A DNA stretch of 12,744 nucleotides from Candidatus Bathyarchaeota archaeon (GTDB taxonomy: Archaea; Thermoproteota; Bathyarchaeia; TCS64): NCBI GenBank assembly GCA_030669135.1, contig DAOVEE010000031.1, positions 1 to 12,744 on the forward strand, in the 5' to 3' direction. Below the pieces are notes generated by a model. That model was not told the origin of the DNA, did not search any database, and saw only the letters and a list, made by a program, of their open reading frames with translations. Shown one piece after another: positions 6,440 to 12,176 of this stretch (positions are counted from its first letter, which is position 1; each line of letters begins with the position of its first letter). A program made the translations under genes and the position numbers.

Positions 6440-7174
6440 ATGGTTGTGTCGGAGAAGAAAAAGTATTGTCCGCATTGTGGTGACGAGATCATTGAAGGGT
6501 CAAAGTTCTGCACCACCTGCGGGGCGAGTCTGGATCCGGGTGAGGATGGGCCCTCGGCGGCTGGTGAGAAGGGGCCCTCGGTAGCAGGCGGGGAGAAGAG
6601 GAGCTATGTGGAGCACCTGACCGTTGGCTTCAACGTCGCTGCTTCTCAGCCCATGGTGTTCGTGCCCGCTGTGTTGGCGGGTGTGATCGGGGCCGTCATC
6701 TACTGGGTCACCATGGGCTCTATGGGGTACACGGCGGCGCTTCTGTCGATAGTGGCGTCGATCATAACGTTCGTGCTCAACTTCGCGTCCATCGATATGT
6801 CGCGGGACGCCTACCAGAATGAGGCGCTGGACTTGGGTGAGAGTGTTAATTACGTCACGGGCCGGATCGTCGAGTTCATCGTCGCGGCCATAGTGGGCGG
6901 GCTGATGGCTGTCACGATAATACTGATCCCGGTGGTCATACTGATGTTCGTAGTCATGGTCATGGACGAGACGGGCATAACGGACGCAGTCTCCAAGTCC
7001 CTCGACGTGCTGAGGGCCGACCTGGGGGACGTGCTGCTGATCCTCCTTGTGTCGATAATAGGGTCGTTCGTGATCGGCTACGTGCCGTTCGTCTCGGCTC
7101 TGCTGGACGCGGCCCTCAACGTGGTCGTCGGCCTAGCGTTCATAGACCTCTACGCGAACTACAAGTCAGACTGA
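6440..7174 (+). CDS. Zinc-ribbon multi-pass membrane protein
   Basis: The protein has 244 residues. The N-terminal zinc ribbon is CPHCG (C10, C13) and CTTCG (C24, C27), followed by a Gly/Pro/Ser-rich linker (30-53). Residues about 71-91, 97-118, 143-175 (long enough for one or two), 198-216 and 217-238 are hydrophobic, giving five or six membrane helices. The ribbon should face the cytoplasm. Small zinc-ribbon membrane proteins of this layout are common in archaea and mostly uncharacterised; no enzymatic motif is seen. ATG 6440 is 28 bp from a strong TATA box. The G-run just before it (6433-6438) resembles a Shine-Dalgarno site but is too close to ATG 6440; it could serve the GTG at 6446. The C-terminal FIDLY recurs in the next gene. 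Confidence 0.85.
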   Translation: MVVSEKKKYCPHCGDEIIEGSKFCTTCGASLDPGEDGPSAAGEKGPSVAGGEKRSYVEHLTVGFNVAASQPMVFVPAVLAGVIGAVIYWVTMGSMGYTAALLSIVASIITFVLNFASIDMSRDAYQNEALDLGESVNYVTGRIVEFIVAAIVGGLMAVTIILIPVVILMFVVMVMDETGITDAVSKSLDVLRADLGDVLLILLVSIIGSFVIGYVPFVSALLDAALNVVVGLAFIDLYANYKSD

Positions 7175-7295
7175 CCTCCATCTATTTACCCGTTTTCTAT
7201 AGTTGTGCTGGCCTCCGTTAGCTGCGGGAGCCGCTCTGGTCGGATGGATTAGGTTTCCACGTCCACTCACGCCCTCTACAGGGACGTGCTTAACC

Positions 7296-7305
7296 CCTTT
7301 ATACT
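7296..7305 (+). promoter_or_regulatory. TATA-like element of the small membrane protein
   Basis: CCTTTATACT is centred 26 bp before ATG 7327 and supports that start over TTG 7324. Confidence 0.55.
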
Positions 7306-7326
7306 GCCCCTCGGGGATGTGGCTTG

Positions 7327-7512
7327 ATGGGACACATCTTCCTCGTAGGCGTAGCCGCGATCCTCATGGGGCTAGCCCTCCTATCCATGGGGGGTGTAGG
7401 CCATCACAGTGTTCGTGTAAGCATCAAAGAGGGCAGCGTACTGGGTCAGGCGTGGTTCGTGGTTCTGTTCACCGGCCTCCTCCTGATGTTCATAGACCTC
7501 TACTTGGGGTAA
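7327..7512 (+). CDS. Small two-helix membrane protein
   Basis: The protein has 61 residues and no recognised family. Two hydrophobic helices (IFLVGVAAILMGLALLSM and FVVLFTGLLLMFIDLYL) flank a short basic loop with HHSVRVSIKEG. A 15-nt exact match (7139-7153 and 7489-7503) encodes FIDLY at the end of both this protein and the preceding membrane protein, which may point to a shared origin or be chance. The TATA spacing supports leaderless translation from ATG 7327. It may be an accessory subunit of the zinc-ribbon membrane protein, but this is inference. Confidence 0.65.
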   Translation: MGHIFLVGVAAILMGLALLSMGGVGHHSVRVSIKEGSVLGQAWFVVLFTGLLLMFIDLYLG

Positions 7513-7532
7513 CCGTCAGGTATTGACGGTTA
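7510..7532 (+). terminator. Perfect 9-bp inverted repeat overlapping the stop codon
   Basis: TAACCGTCA (7510-7518), five-base loop GGTAT, then TGACGGTTA (7524-7532). The left arm includes the TAA stop. The hairpin would form at the mRNA 3' end. No T-run follows, so it may protect the transcript or bind a protein rather than terminate. Confidence 0.45.
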
Positions 7533-7630
7533 GAACTTGCACCTCGTACCGAGTAATAACGTCCAATCATGTAACCTACGTTTGCCTAAGCCACGATCCC
7601 TGAAGCTAGATAACTTGAGGTCGTCGATGA

Positions 7631-7641
7631 ATTCTTATTAA
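7631..7641 (+). promoter_or_regulatory. TATA-like element of the amidohydrolase operon
   Basis: ATTCTTATTAA is centred about 27-29 bp before GTG 7665, so the first gene is probably leaderless. Confidence 0.5.
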
Positions 7642-7664
7642 CGGCTGAGTGGTATCGAGGATAG

Positions 7665-8483
7665 GTGAGTTTTCTGGTATTAGATATGCATGTGCACTTG
7701 ACGGAGGAGAGGCCGGACAGCGAGTGGGTGTGGTCGAATTGGCCGGGCCAAGGTAGGCGCGGCTTGTCGGCTGAGGGGTTCATCGCTAAGATGGATGCCT
7801 GCAAGCCTCGGATAGACAAGGCCGTGGTCTTCGGGTTGTTCTCGCTGGCGAGTGAGACGCCTGAGGCCATGAGCAGGGACAACGACTACATTTTGAGGAT
7901 GGTGGAGGAGTACCCCGACAGGTTCATCGGGGCTGGGGTCGTGGACCCCAGCTGGGGAGAAGCTGCGATCAAGGAGCTTCACCGCTTCGTGGACGCGGGG
8001 CTCCGTGTGGTGAAGATGCGGTTCAGCTCCATGCACTACCACGCCAACAACAAGGCGGCTCAGAGGGTGTTCAAGGAGATCGGGGAGCTAGGGGTGCTGC
8101 CTGTCTGCCACAGCGACTGGACCCACTACAGCCACCCGCTTATCCTGGGGGACCTGGCGTCCATGTTCCCCGACGTGCGGATGGTGATGCAGCACTTCGG
8201 GGAGTACCTGAGCTACGACGCCATAAGCGTCTGCAGGAAGCTGCCCAACGTGTACGTGGACACGAGCGCGTTGGTGCTGCCCAAGAACATCGTCCGGTTC
8301 ATCGAGGAGGTGAGCCCCGACAGGATCATGTACGCGTCTGACACGCTGAGCGTGCGGGGCGGGCTGCAGCCGCAGGACGCGCTGAACCGTGTCACCTGTC
8401 TGGAGTTGCCGAGGAAGCAGGAGGAGAAGGTGCTAGGCGGGAACGCCGTGGCTCTCCTCAAGTCCGTGGGGGTGAAGCTGTGA
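7665..8483 (+). CDS. Metal-dependent amidohydrolase (Amidohydro_2 / ACMSD-like fold)
   Basis: The protein has 272 residues, the usual length of a small TIM-barrel amidohydrolase. Metal-site residues are visible: DMHVH (D7, H9, H11), VKMRF (K117), VCHSDW (H149), MQHFGE (H177), YASDT (D226), and the closing GGNAVALL. This is the pattern of amidohydrolase family 2, whose members hydrolyse or decarboxylate small cyclic or aromatic acids. The exact substrate cannot be told. It is cytoplasmic, with no signal peptide. Start GTG 7665 fits a TATA box about 27 bp upstream. Its last four bases (GTGA, 8480-8483) overlap the next gene, so the two are translationally coupled. Confidence 0.9.
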   Translation: MSFLVLDMHVHLTEERPDSEWVWSNWPGQGRRGLSAEGFIAKMDACKPRIDKAVVFGLFSLASETPEAMSRDNDYILRMVEEYPDRFIGAGVVDPSWGEAAIKELHRFVDAGLRVVKMRFSSMHYHANNKAAQRVFKEIGELGVLPVCHSDWTHYSHPLILGDLASMFPDVRMVMQHFGEYLSYDAISVCRKLPNVYVDTSALVLPKNIVRFIEEVSPDRIMYASDTLSVRGGLQPQDALNRVTCLELPRKQEEKVLGGNAVALLKSVGVKL

Positions 8484-9196
8484 AGATAGACGTCCACAAC
8501 CACATCGGTGTAGACCCGGCTTACGAGGAGCACAGGACAGCCAGTGAGCTGGTGGAAGAGATGGGGAAGGCTGGGGTCGATAAATGTGTCGTGTTTCCCT
8601 TCACCACCAACCCCGACTTCAGGGAGCAGAACGAGGTGGTCAAGGAGGCCATAGACGAGTACCCGGACAGGCTCATAGGATTCTTCACCATGAACCCCCG
8701 GGTGCCCGAGATGACGGACCTCATGTACAGGTACAAGGATCAGGGCTTCAGGGGCGTGGTCACAGACCCCCGGTTCGGCGAGGGTCACGAGTCAAAACGG
8801 TTCCACGAGCTCGTGGAGTGCGCCCTGGTGCTGGAGATGCCCGTGTGGCTTCACAGCGACGACAAGGACACCATGCGGGTGTACATCGGGCCGTTGGAGG
8901 CGCTGATGAGCAAGTACCCGGGGGTCCAGTTCATCCTGAGCAGCATGTACTACGACCACGTAGGCATCGCGACGCGGCACAAGAACGTGTACCTGGACAC
9001 GGCGACCCACATGTCGGGGGGCATGACGGCGATGGCGGTTCAGCCCGTGGGGACACACAGGATACTGATGGGAAGCAACTCGCCGTACGGGCTGCTCCGC
9101 CGCGAGGTTGAGAAGATAGAGGTCATGGAGGAGTTCACCTGCTTCCAGAAGAGCCTCATATACTCGTTGAACGTGGAACGGCTCCTCAAACTGTAA
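8480..9196 (+). CDS. Amidohydrolase-fold protein with degenerate metal site
   Basis: The protein has 238 residues and is related to the previous gene. The first motif DVHNH (D4, H6, H8) and the barrel histidine H125 (VWLHSDD) are kept. The usual lysine after strand 4 is T95 (GVVTDP), the second barrel histidine is replaced by serines (FILSSMYY, about 154-155), and the catalytic Asp is Asn in MGSNSPYG (N200). It may be a different enzyme variant or a non-catalytic partner of the upstream protein. The GTG start at 8480 overlaps the upstream stop by 4 nt. The C-terminal LNVERLLKL fits the family end. Residue assignments are from motif alignment by eye. Confidence 0.85.
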   Translation: MKIDVHNHIGVDPAYEEHRTASELVEEMGKAGVDKCVVFPFTTNPDFREQNEVVKEAIDEYPDRLIGFFTMNPRVPEMTDLMYRYKDQGFRGVVTDPRFGEGHESKRFHELVECALVLEMPVWLHSDDKDTMRVYIGPLEALMSKYPGVQFILSSMYYDHVGIATRHKNVYLDTATHMSGGMTAMAVQPVGTHRILMGSNSPYGLLRREVEKIEVMEEFTCFQKSLIYSLNVERLLKL

Positions 9197-9205
9197 AACC
9201 CCATC

Positions 9206-9219
9206 TTTTTTTTAAAAAA
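9206..9219 (+). terminator. T8 terminator of the amidohydrolase operon
   Basis: Eight T (9206-9213) followed by six A begin ten bases after the TAA stop. The T-run is a typical archaeal terminator, and T8/A6 could also form a short hairpin. Confidence 0.7.
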
Positions 9220-9264
9220 TCGTAGATGCTGCATCGTGAAGCTAACACTCGATTAACCATCCAC

Positions 9265-9275
9265 TATTCTTATTT
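9265..9275 (+). promoter_or_regulatory. TATA-like element of the small membrane gene
   Basis: ATTCTTATTT is centred near 9270. The predicted transcript start (about 9298) falls on ATG 9299, which opens only ATG ACG TCT TGA. The real start, ATG 9310, overlaps that stop. Confidence 0.4.
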
Positions 9276-9309
9276 CCCGGCTCTTCTCGGTGCGGACGAT
9301 GACGTCTTG

Positions 9310-9609
9310 ATGAAGGCATTCATGATCGGAGTCTTCGTGATATGCTGCGGGATAGGTGTAGCCGTTAACCCCCAGATACTGGGTGACGTCAGTCTCCCGG
9401 CTGTATCGTTGACGAATACCTACCAGCTGACGTTGATATCCTGCGCCGCGGCCTCGATTTTCAATCTAGGCTACTTTTTATCTAATATATCGAAGATGAT
9501 GAGAGAGTTCGAGGAAAGAACCCAGGTCTCGTCGATCCATGTTCACGGCATTAATGGGCGTGGAGAAGGGCTGCGAGACGGTGCTGACCAGGAACACGCG
9601 GCACTTTGA
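9310..9609 (+). CDS. Small membrane protein with overprinted tail
   Basis: The protein has 99 residues. Two hydrophobic helices (about 2-19 and 39-60) are joined by a short loop with NPQILGDVSLP; a basic/acidic stretch SKMMREFEER follows. I recognise no family. From about residue 75 the sequence (IHVHGINGRGEG..., ending HAAL) is read from DNA whose neighbouring frame encodes the end of a PIN-domain protein, so the native tail was probably lost or replaced. The frame is open upstream to 9226, but that part looks non-coding and the TATA position favours ATG 9310. Confidence 0.6.
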   Translation: MKAFMIGVFVICCGIGVAVNPQILGDVSLPAVSLTNTYQLTLISCAAASIFNLGYFLSNISKMMREFEERTQVSSIHVHGINGRGEGLRDGADQEHAAL

Positions 9610-9643
9610 AAGGATACCGGGCGTCAAGGTCGAGACTTATTGA
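9539..9643 (+). pseudogene. VapC (PIN domain) C-terminal remnant
   Basis: The frame from 9539 reads MFTALMGVEKGCETVLTRN, then TRHFERIPGVKVETY and TGA. This matches the end of PIN-domain toxins of the VapC type, in which a helix is followed by the strand TRN and HFxxIPG. The N-terminal two thirds of the domain, including the first catalytic acids, are absent, so the copy is not functional. The upstream boundary is about 9520-9540, inside the tail of the small membrane gene, which reads the same DNA in another frame. No vapB is nearby. The match is by eye. Confidence 0.65.
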
Positions 9644-9755
9644 CGTGGTTAGCCGTGAGTTCTCCATTTTATATTCGGAAGTCCTCTGTGCCGGAGCTCC
9701 GCGTTGATCTCTCCTTAGTGCTGCCGGTAGTGTATGAGGAGGTATAGTGCCTTGC

Positions 9756-10277
9756 TCAGCGTATCGTTATGTTTTCCAGTGTTTTGAGGGTGTTTTCTTT
9801 TCCCGCTTCTTCTTTCACCTTTTTCAGATCGATGTCTGTGTATCTCATTATTGCTTGGATGTCGTGTCTGTCTTTGGCTTTTTTCCCGGGGTCGAGGGTC
9901 GCCTTTACCATGCGTAGCTTTGCGAGGATGAGGGCTTCGGGGGTCTGTATGTACGTGGGTTGGCCTAGTAATGTGCATCCACGTCTTTCGAGTGGCTCCT
10001 GGTTTAGGATGATGTCCACGGTGTAGGGTGTCCGTGTGTCGGGGAGGGTGACGATGTTGTATCCTGTTTCTTGTGCCGCCCGTATCTTGTTTTCGTGGGT
10101 TTCTAGCCCTGCTTCCTTGAGGGTTTGGGCTAGTTCGTGGGGGGTTTGGTCTGTGGTTTTGACTATGATGTCTATGTCCATGGTGGTTCTGGGGGTGCCG
10201 TAGTAGCTCGCCGCGGTGGCTCCTGTGAACATGTATTCGTGTCCTGCCTCGTTCAGGTGTTTGATGAGGCGTTTCAC
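9756..10277 (-). CDS. Nucleotidyltransferase-fold protein, probable MenT/AbiEii-like toxin
   Basis: The protein has 173 residues. The N-terminal motif FTGATAASYYGTPRTTMDIDI (given as G19-A20, PRTT at 29-32, D34, D36) is the nucleotidyltransferase active-site pattern; the third acid is likely D88 (TVDII). Later PEALILAKL and KDRHDIQAI (D136, D139) are typical of the AbiEii/MenT/DUF1814-like group. Such toxins transfer nucleotides to tRNA acceptor ends or other targets. GTG 10277 is the first standard start, but residues before it (LDTYQGLV, from CTG 10298) resemble the family N-terminus, so a rare CTG start just after the upstream stop is possible. It is the second gene of a two-gene set. Its A/C-rich codons (ACC, CAA, CTA) differ from the neighbours, which suggests transfer. 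Confidence 0.8.
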   Translation of the reverse strand: MKRLIKHLNEAGHEYMFTGATAASYYGTPRTTMDIDIIVKTTDQTPHELAQTLKEAGLETHENKIRAAQETGYNIVTLPDTRTPYTVDIILNQEPLERRGCTLLGQPTYIQTPEALILAKLRMVKATLDPGKKAKDRHDIQAIMRYTDIDLKKVKEEAGKENTLKTLENITIR

Positions 10278-10299
10278 CAGTCCTTGGTAGGTGTCCAGT

Positions 10300-10470
10300 T
10301 TATGTCCTCTCTCGTCTGTTGACGCGTCTCCGCAGCTCTGTTAGTAGTTCTTGCTCTGTGATCCCGGGGTTGTTTCCGCGTATTCCGTCTGCGCATATTC
10401 TGGTCACTGCTTCGGTCATCTCCATTGCGCGTCTGGCTTTCTCCTCGGGCGGTATCTTCACGGTGGTCAC
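10300..10470 (-). CDS. Small Rv0078B/MenA1-like antitoxin candidate
   Basis: The protein has 56 residues from GTG 10470 (a second GTG at 10461 is possible). It is charged and helical: IPPEEKARRAMEMTEAV, then ICADGIRGNNPGITEQELL and ELRRRV. A helix, a GI-R-x-NPG-hinge with an acidic E-x-E-L stretch and a final LRRRV is the layout I recall for small Rv0078B-related antitoxins that precede a nucleotidyltransferase toxin. It ends 22 bp before the next gene, or overlaps its possible CTG start region closely. A TATA-like element (10502-10512) lies about 24-38 bp upstream. It should bind and block the downstream protein. The family assignment is from memory of the pattern. Confidence 0.55.
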   Translation of the reverse strand: MTTVKIPPEEKARRAMEMTEAVTRICADGIRGNNPGITEQELLTELRRRVNRRERT

Positions 10471-10501
10471 CGGTTGATAGTCATGTTCTCATCCTTTTCT
10501 G

Positions 10502-10512
10502 CTTTATTTATC
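10502..10512 (-). promoter_or_regulatory. TATA-like element of the toxin-antitoxin pair
   Basis: Minus-strand GATAAATAAAG is centred near 10508. The predicted transcript start is near 10482, at the out-of-frame ATG 10484 that opens a five-codon frame overlapping the GTG start. Confidence 0.45.
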
Positions 10513-10583
10513 TGTATGTTATTTCGTATTGTCGTGGATTGAAGCCTAGAAGATGTGTGGCTCCCCTAGAGACTGGAAGGTAT

Positions 10584-10889
10584 TCATGCGTGCCTTTGAT
10601 GAGGCTGTCTGGTCGGTGCTCCGGGTGGCTCTGCGGCTGGTGTGTCTTTGGTGTGTTTCTTGAGGCTGTCGAGGAGGAAGCGTGCGGCCGCGGGTAGGCT
10701 GAGGATCATGAGGGCTAGTTCGAGGTCGGCTTCGTTGTAGGTGTCGATGGTAACGGTTACGGTTCGGGTGGGGTGGGTGTAGGCGGTGAGGAAGGTCACG
10801 AGGACGAGGTAGTAGGTGATGGCGACGGCTATCTCGCCTCGTTTGGCGTAGACGTACCGCAGGTACCCCAGCATCTGTTGCTCCTCCAT
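10584..10889 (-). CDS. Small two-helix membrane protein, unknown
   Basis: The protein has 101 residues and no recognised family. Hydrophobic segments lie at about 20-38 (EIAVAITYYLVLVTFLTAY) and 57-74 (ELALMILSLPAAARFLLD), separated by a polar loop with TVTVTIDTYNEAD. The tail (from about 79) is rich in P, T, H and R and low in structure. ATG 10889 is followed by GAGGAGC and has no strong TATA box; the closest AT-rich piece (10904-10914) is only about 20 bp upstream. A 7-bp inverted repeat lies just beyond it. It sits between the toxin-antitoxin pair and a gene-free stretch of similar base composition. Confidence 0.55.
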   Translation of the reverse strand: MEEQQMLGYLRYVYAKRGEIAVAITYYLVLVTFLTAYTHPTRTVTVTIDTYNEADLELALMILSLPAAARFLLDSLKKHTKDTPAAEPPGAPTRQPHQRHA

Positions 10890-10913
10890 ATCTGGGTGTG
10901 TGCCCCGTTTTAG

Positions 10914-10936
10914 GGGTTGAGTCCCTGTATCAACCC
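10914..10936. repeat. 7-bp inverted repeat upstream of the small membrane gene
   Basis: GGGTTGA (10914-10920) and TCAACCC (10930-10936) are exact reverse complements with a 9-base spacer. It lies 25-47 bp before ATG 10889 and could be an operator. Confidence 0.35.
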
Positions 10937-11229
10937 GGTTTTCGTATCACCGGGGGGTTTCCGGCTCTTGACGCATATGTGTTCACGGTCTTTTCACGCG
11001 GTATGTATCGGCGATACCTTTGGATGGTTGGCTGGGTTTATCTTTCAGTGGTGGTTTGATCGAGATGTTTCAAATATGTTGTGGGTCGTGTGTCTGGGTT
11101 GGCGGTGGCTCCTGTGCCGGCTTTCAAATTGGATAGTTACCTCGGCGCTGGGTCGTCTGTTGAGGGAGGTGGACACCAACTGAGTTTGTTTTTCTTTCTT
11201 CTTCCCGGGTGTTTTCCTTCTTTTATAAC
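10937..11229. other. Intergenic region, no convincing gene
   Basis: About 290-340 bases rich in G and T on the plus strand. Open frames exist on the plus strand but their translations look random (many W, C, F). It holds a small palindrome (GTATCG-G-CGATAC, 11005-11017) and a T-rich stretch (about 11186-11225) downstream of the minus-strand GH130 gene. Confidence 0.45.
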
Positions 11230-12131
11230 CTACGAAGATCCGGGTATCTTACTCAAGTATGGTGATAGTATGTCATCGAGGGAAAAGTTTGAAACAGCGA
11301 TTACTGTATCTGAGGCGCCGTAAGACAGCTGTAGCCGGTTTCCGTGTTTTACTGCGCCACAGCTAAAACCACGTTGGGCACTAGGCCTTGACGCTCGTAT
11401 GTCTCGCAAGGCTCGAGAATGGGGTCCGCTGATCTATAGATAATGTTCTCGGGGTCATCTCTATCCAGCAGTAAGGCTCCCAATCTGTACACCCGTTTGT
11501 CGTCTACTCCATGGTATATCTGCAACCAGCCTTCATCGATCTCGATGGGAGGACCGGCGATGCCCACCTTTGCGCTGTCCCAGGCACCGTTCCTTGGGCT
11601 CATTACTTTCTTGGAGTCGAACCATGTTTTCATGTCATACGAGTGGGTTATCCATAGATCGGGGTCTATTCGGTGAAACATGACGTATTTGCCGTCTATT
11701 TTCCTGGGGAAGAGGGCCGCGTTTTTATTTGTCGCCCCGTGGAAGGGGTAGATTCTCTCTCCCCACAGCCATCTTCGGTCCAGCAGGTCTTTTACCTTGA
11801 TGGTGGTTATCCCTATCTGTGGGGTGTGGGCGAAGGCTGTGTAGGTCATGACGCAGGTGTCGCCCATCACGGTTACCCGCGGATCCTCGACCCCCCTCGC
11901 TTCTTCAGGGTTCAGGGGCTCGAATACTGGGTAGGGCAGCCTTTCCTCGATGACGCATCCGTCGGTGGAGCGGGCGTAGCCCAGCCTGGAGACCATGTCG
12001 TCCCCCATGGCCCTGTAGATGTAGTGGATCTTGTCTTCTAGCTCGAACATGGCTGGGTTGAAGACGTACTTGGACTCCCATGGATGCTCAGGCACTGGTT
12101 CTAGGATGGGGTTTCCCTCGAATCGAGCCAT
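11230..12131 (-). CDS. GH130 mannoside phosphorylase/hydrolase, interrupted by a frameshift
   Basis: GH130 enzymes cleave beta-mannosides by phosphorolysis or hydrolysis. Motifs are clear: NPILEP, SRLGYARSTDG, RGVEDPRV (likely acid D83), TNKNAALFPRKI, MFHRIDPDLW, KVGIAGPPIE, YHGVD and LVPNVV. The uninterrupted frame stops at 11349 after VVLAVAQ (260 residues). Reading one base back at the T4 run (11365-11368) restores VVFSCGAV, then LSYGASDTVIAVS, the expected family C-terminus, ending at TAG 11230-11232. The joined protein is 300 residues, the normal length. ATG 12131 is about 26 bp from a TATA box. The frameshift is either a sequencing error, a real mutation or recoding. Cytoplasmic; no signal peptide. 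The neighbour supports a mannoside role. Confidence 0.85.
11364..11370 (-). other. Frameshift site in the GH130 gene
   Basis: The minus strand reads GGTTTTAGC here. Five T instead of four would give GTT TTT AGC and keep the family reading frame. The total span of 902 nt is one base short of 301 codons. Confidence 0.8.
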
Positions 12132-12149
12132 AGCCGAATAGCTGTGGTT

Positions 12150-12163
12150 CCCTTAATAAAAAT
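12150..12163 (-). promoter_or_regulatory. TATA-like element of the GH130 gene
   Basis: Minus-strand TTTTTATTAAGG is centred about 26 bp before ATG 12131. It lies between the two carbohydrate genes, so GH130 can be transcribed on its own. Confidence 0.55.
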
Positions 12164-12176
12164 GATGCAATTAAAG

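Noticed and set aside
8584..9111. 175-residue plus-strand frame inside the second amidohydrolase
   Set aside because: Rich in R, G, H and Q, as expected of a shifted frame; the real frame has family motifs.
9692..9701. 10-bp palindrome CGGAGCTCCG
   Set aside because: Short and isolated, not placed at a promoter or gene end; expected by chance at this scale.
10917..11183. 88-residue plus-strand frame
   Set aside because: Random-looking composition with many W, C and F; no promoter or ribosome site at its start.
11259..11365. Plus-strand small frames (MVIVCHRG... from 11259; MSSREKFETAITVSEAP from 11270) behind a TATA-like TTTTATAA
   Set aside because: They are antisense to the restored C-terminus of the GH130 gene, which explains the sequence better. 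The second only superficially resembles a decarboxylase-family N-terminus.
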